This document shows positions 61,313-64,000 of a stretch of 64,000 nt of DNA, piece by piece. Made by a program: the position numbers and the translations under genes. This DNA is from Halovenus sp037080055. Its GTDB lineage: Archaea; Halobacteriota; Halobacteria; Halobacteriales; Haloarculaceae. Positions within the stretch are counted from its first letter, which is position 1, and each line of letters starts with the position of its first letter. The stretch lies in assembly GCF_037080055.1 (NCBI RefSeq), contig NZ_JBAOJI010000002.1, forward strand, positions 248,001-312,000, in the 5' to 3' direction. Under the pieces are notes generated by a model. The model was not told where the DNA came from. It saw nothing but the letters and a program-made list of their open reading frames with translations, and made no database searches.

Positions 61313-62518
61313 ATGGACACTGCGTACCGATTCGAGTACAACCCCGGGATCATCAGACAGGGGCGCAACTGCGTGGCATCGCTGAGCGACGAACTTGCCG
61401 GCCTCGACTGCGAGCGAGCGATGGTCGTCTGCGGCCAGACTGTCGGCTCGACAGATGCCGTCATGGATCCGATCACAGACGGCCTCGGTGATCGACTGGC
61501 TGGCGTCTTCGACGAAACAACCCCGAAGAAACGACTCGACACGGTCTTCGACGGCGCACGACGAGTCGACGAACTCGACGTCGACGCGCTCGTCGCAGTC
61601 GGCGGCGGGAGCAGCCTCGACGTGGCCAAGGGGATCAGTGCCGTCGCTCCGGCGGAAGCGGACGAAGACACGATCGCCGAGCAGTTCGCGGCTGGCGGAC
61701 TCCTCCCAGTCCCCGACGACGACCCGCTTCCGGTCGTCGCGATTCCGACGACGCTCGCGGGAGCCGATCTCTCGATTCTCGGCGGCATCACGGCGAGTCC
61801 GTCTTCGGGACTGGTCGAGAAGCCAGTCGGCGGCGGGATCATGGACCCACGACTCATGCCCGACGTGCTCTGTTACGATCCCGCGCTGCTGGAGACGACA
61901 CCCCGAGAGATTCTCCAGGCATCGGCGATGAACGGCTTCGACAAGGGAATCGAGTCTCTCTATGCTGCCAACGCGACGCCAGTGACAGACGCCGCGGCTG
62001 TTCGCGGACTCTCGCTTTTGTGGGATGCCTTGCCGACGCTGTCGGACGAACGCGAGTCGTGGGCGAGTTCGGATATTCTGGAGGGGATCGTGCTCGTCCA
62101 GTACGGCATCTCACAGCCCAGTGGGACGACCCTCTCGCTGATCCACGCCTTCGGCCACGGCCTAACGGCCCACAGCGACGTGCAGCAGGGCGCAGCACAC
62201 GCGATGGTTGCGCCCGCGGCACTCGATTACCTCTTCGAGCACGCCGACGGCCGCCGGGAACTGCTCGCTCGCGCGTTCGATATCGACACCGACGAATACA
62301 GCCGCGAGGAAGTCGCGGCGGCCATCATCGAAGAGGTCGAGAGTGTGCGGGACGCACTCGGACTCCCGGCACAACTCCGGGACGTTGAGGATCTGGCGCG
62401 CGAGGATCTCGACGCCGTCGCCGAGACGACGATGAACGATTCGCTGATGGGCAACTGTCCGCCGGATCTCGACCCGACCGTCGACGAACTCCGCGGCGTC
62501 CTCGATTCGGCGTGGTAA
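61313..62518 (+). CDS. Iron-containing alcohol dehydrogenase superfamily protein with substituted metal ligands
   Basis: The 401-aa protein has the type III ADH fold: N-terminal YNPGIIRQG, GGGSSLDVAKGISAVAP (~98-114) binding the dinucleotide, IPTTLAGADLSILGGI (~144-159) and a C-terminal helical domain. The metal site differs from classic members: SAMNGFDKGIESLY has Asn and Lys where Asp and His ligands are expected, and DVQQGAAHA has Gln for a third. Only the His of HAFGH is kept. Maleylacetate reductase-type relatives can be metal-independent. Operonic with threonine synthase (1-nt gap). Confidence 0.85.
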   Translation: MDTAYRFEYNPGIIRQGRNCVASLSDELAGLDCERAMVVCGQTVGSTDAVMDPITDGLGDRLAGVFDETTPKKRLDTVFDGARRVDELDVDALVAVGGGSSLDVAKGISAVAPAEADEDTIAEQFAAGGLLPVPDDDPLPVVAIPTTLAGADLSILGGITASPSSGLVEKPVGGGIMDPRLMPDVLCYDPALLETTPREILQASAMNGFDKGIESLYAANATPVTDAAAVRGLSLLWDALPTLSDERESWASSDILEGIVLVQYGISQPSGTTLSLIHAFGHGLTAHSDVQQGAAHAMVAPAALDYLFEHADGRRELLARAFDIDTDEYSREEVAAAIIEEVESVRDALGLPAQLRDVEDLAREDLDAVAETTMNDSLMGNCPPDLDPTVDELRGVLDSAW

Positions 62519-62519
62519 C

Positions 62520-63614
62520 ATGGCGGGCCATAGCTACGTCTGCTCGGTCTGCGGCCAGCGCTACGAACCGGCGGTGGACCGGTGGCGGTGTGACTGCGGT
62601 GAACCGCTGGAATTCGCCGACGAACCGACTCCCGACGGTGATTCTCCGCCAGCACTGGACCGGGACCGCGGACTCTGGGCCTTCGAGGAGTTGCTCGCTG
62701 TCGATCGACAGGTTACGCTCGGTGAGGGGTGGACGCCGCTGATCGACGGCCTCGACCGCGATGTCGCGTACAAACTCGAATGGCTCTTTCCGACGGGGAG
62801 TTTCAAAGACCGCGGCGCGACGGCGACGATTTCCCACGCGCTCGAACTCGGCGTCGACCGCGTCGTCGAGGACTCCTCGGGCAACGCGGGCGCAGCCATC
62901 GCCACCTACGCCGCCCGCGCCGGCCTCGACGCCGAGATTTTCGTCCCTGCGGATGCCAAGCCCGGAAAACTCCGCGCAATCGAGCGCACCGGCGCGACGG
63001 TCCGAAAAATCGAGGGCGACCGGGCCGCCGTCACCGAGGCCTGCATCGATGCCGTCGAGGGCGACGAGACCTCGGCGTGGTACGCCAGCCACGCGTGGAA
63101 CCCGGCCTTCTTCGAGGGCACCGCGACGATGGCCTACGAAATCGCCGCGCAGCGGGACTGGACTGCGCCGGATGCTGTCGTCACACCGCTGGGTCACGGG
63201 ACGCTCTTTCTCGGGGCCTACCGGGGATTCCGGCGGCTGGTCGACGCGGGTTGGATCGACGAGATACCGCGGCTGTACGGCGTGCAGGCCGCCGGCGTCG
63301 CGCCCATCGTCGCAGAGCGCCATGGCGAGGCGGCCGCGGCGGGGTCGAACGACCTCGCCGACGGCATCCAGATCACTGCGCCGGCACAACAGCGAGCGAT
63401 CCACGAGGCTATCGAGGACAGCCGCGGTGACGCGCTGGTAATCGATGCAGAGACGACAGAGGCGGAGTACGACCGCCTGCACAGACGGGGCCTGTACACC
63501 GAACCGACCTGTGCGGTCGCGCCGGCGGCGATGGACGACCTCCGCGAGCGGGGCGCCATCAGCGACGACGAGGACGTGGTCGTTGCACTGACCGGCAGCG
63601 GGCTGAAAACCTGA
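62520..63614 (+). CDS. thrC: Threonine synthase
   Basis: The 364-aa PLP enzyme starts with a short zinc-ribbon-like segment (CSVCG...CDCG, C8-C25), then the fold-type II core: TLGEGWTPLI (~62-71), the PLP lysine in PTGSFKDRGA (~90-99), VVEDSSGNAGAAIATYAARAGLDAEIFVP in outline (~118-146) and the late GSGLK tail. It converts O-phosphohomoserine to threonine. Related PLP lyases such as cysteate or diaminopropionate enzymes share this layout, so the exact substrate is probable and not certain. Confidence 0.85.
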   Translation: MAGHSYVCSVCGQRYEPAVDRWRCDCGEPLEFADEPTPDGDSPPALDRDRGLWAFEELLAVDRQVTLGEGWTPLIDGLDRDVAYKLEWLFPTGSFKDRGATATISHALELGVDRVVEDSSGNAGAAIATYAARAGLDAEIFVPADAKPGKLRAIERTGATVRKIEGDRAAVTEACIDAVEGDETSAWYASHAWNPAFFEGTATMAYEIAAQRDWTAPDAVVTPLGHGTLFLGAYRGFRRLVDAGWIDEIPRLYGVQAAGVAPIVAERHGEAAAAGSNDLADGIQITAPAQQRAIHEAIEDSRGDALVIDAETTEAEYDRLHRRGLYTEPTCAVAPAAMDDLRERGAISDDEDVVVALTGSGLKT

Positions 63615-63617
63615 GGG

Positions 63618-64000
63618 TCAGTCCGTGAGCATAGCGAGCGCCTCAGTTGCGCTGTCGGTCGCGGCGTAGCCGCGCTCGCCGGCGACAGTCGTCTCTTCGA
63701 TCAGACCGGCGGCTTGCAGTTCGGCGAGCAGGCCGTGGAGATCACTCTCACAGAAATCGTACGCCGAAAGCAACTGCCGGACGCCCATCGGACCCTCTGA
63801 GTCCAGTTCGAGTAGCACCGCCAGCGCACGGTCGTCGTGGACGGCGCTCAGAAGGGTCCGGACCGCCTCGGGAACGGGCGTGAGAATTGCATCGAGGGTC
63901 GACGTGTCTTCGAGTCCATCGAGTTCGTCGTTCGGGATGTGCTCACGCTCACCGGTTTCGATGTTGCGGACGAGACTCGACTCGCTGGATTGTTTGAGCA
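63618..64000 (-). CDS. Winged-helix regulator, truncated by the window edge
   Basis: The minus-strand frame is open from 63618 to the right edge, so the N-terminus is missing. The visible ~126 residues include SSLVRNIETGEREHIPNDELD, a helical stretch LDAILTPVPEAVRTLLSAV, and a C-terminal winged helix (MGVRQLLSAYDFCESDLHGLLAELQAAGLIEETTV in outline, ~75-110). It is convergent with thrC. No effector domain can be judged. Confidence 0.6.
   Translation of the reverse strand, partial: LKQSSESSLVRNIETGEREHIPNDELDGLEDTSTLDAILTPVPEAVRTLLSAVHDDRALAVLLELDSEGPMGVRQLLSAYDFCESDLHGLLAELQAAGLIEETTVAGERGYAATDSATEALAMLTD

Overview
The window is a stretch of chromosome from an extreme halophilic archaeon (class Halobacteria). 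The reasons are high GC content, very acidic predicted proteins, TATA boxes centred about 27 nt before many start codons (leaderless transcripts), and marker genes: TFB, aIF2-beta, fused Kae1-Bud32, PAN, class I HMG-CoA reductase, a double-length TatC, bat-type HTH regulators and Tat lipoproteins. I would not name a genus. No rRNA, tRNA or CRISPR array is visible.

Layout. 1-12.5 kb: end of an amidohydrolase, an Lrp regulator with repeats around its own promoter, a DUF4260 protein, an SdhA/FrdA/NadB-type flavoprotein, a MATE exporter, a tandemly duplicated membrane protein, a DHH phosphoesterase, small membrane proteins, a bat-type regulator, DUF2249, cupin, hexapeptide acyltransferase, aIF2-beta overlapped tail-to-tail by a 59-aa zinc protein, and TFB. 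12.6-14.3 kb: Kae1-Bud32 (tRNA t6A synthesis). 14.35-19.56 kb: a more AT-rich block with an ABC-2 exporter, GNAT acetyltransferase, HTH regulator and alpha/beta hydrolase. An imperfect 21-22 nt inverted repeat bounds it, and the exporter and hydrolase share a near-identical promoter element. I read it as a probable acquired island.

19.6-31.8 kb: a ThrRS editing-domain protein, an NSUN-type RNA methyltransferase with its RNA-binding part in a separate overlapping gene, HtpX, a Bax1-like nuclease (DUF790) without XPB beside it, a membrane-anchored M23 peptidase facing a winged-helix/zinc-ribbon regulator, a duplicated YegP-like protein, an LLM flavin oxidoreductase, a Tat lipoprotein and the archaeal riboflavin-pathway reductase. 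32-36.4 kb: a polar amino-acid ABC operon (lipoprotein, permease, ATPase, second permease), then thioredoxin reductase. 36.7-40.4 kb: DUF357 and two divergent tatC genes.

40.4-50.6 kb: an Fe-S XPD/DinG-type helicase, a Tat lipoprotein, a histidine kinase whose second PAS domain carries a full LOV photoreceptor signature, co-transcribed with a two-domain KaiC-like ATPase, then an aminotransferase, a Cys-tailed membrane protein, a nucleoside phosphorylase, a conserved unknown and a small winged-helix protein. 50.7-52.2 kb: a TnpB-only IS1341-type element with a 3' structured end. 52.2-64 kb: PAN, an arginase-fold protein with lost metal ligands and a 215-residue acidic insert, a TSUP permease, dTMP kinase, a membrane-anchored DHH phosphoesterase, an SDR-type epimerase, DUF5791, HMG-CoA reductase (isoprenoid lipids), DUF2071, an Fe-ADH-like protein with substituted metal ligands, threonine synthase and the end of a regulator.

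The most unusual items are the LOV kinase/KaiC pair, the arginase-like pseudoenzyme with its acidic insert, the repeat-bounded 5.2-kb block, and the stand-alone ThrRS editing protein.
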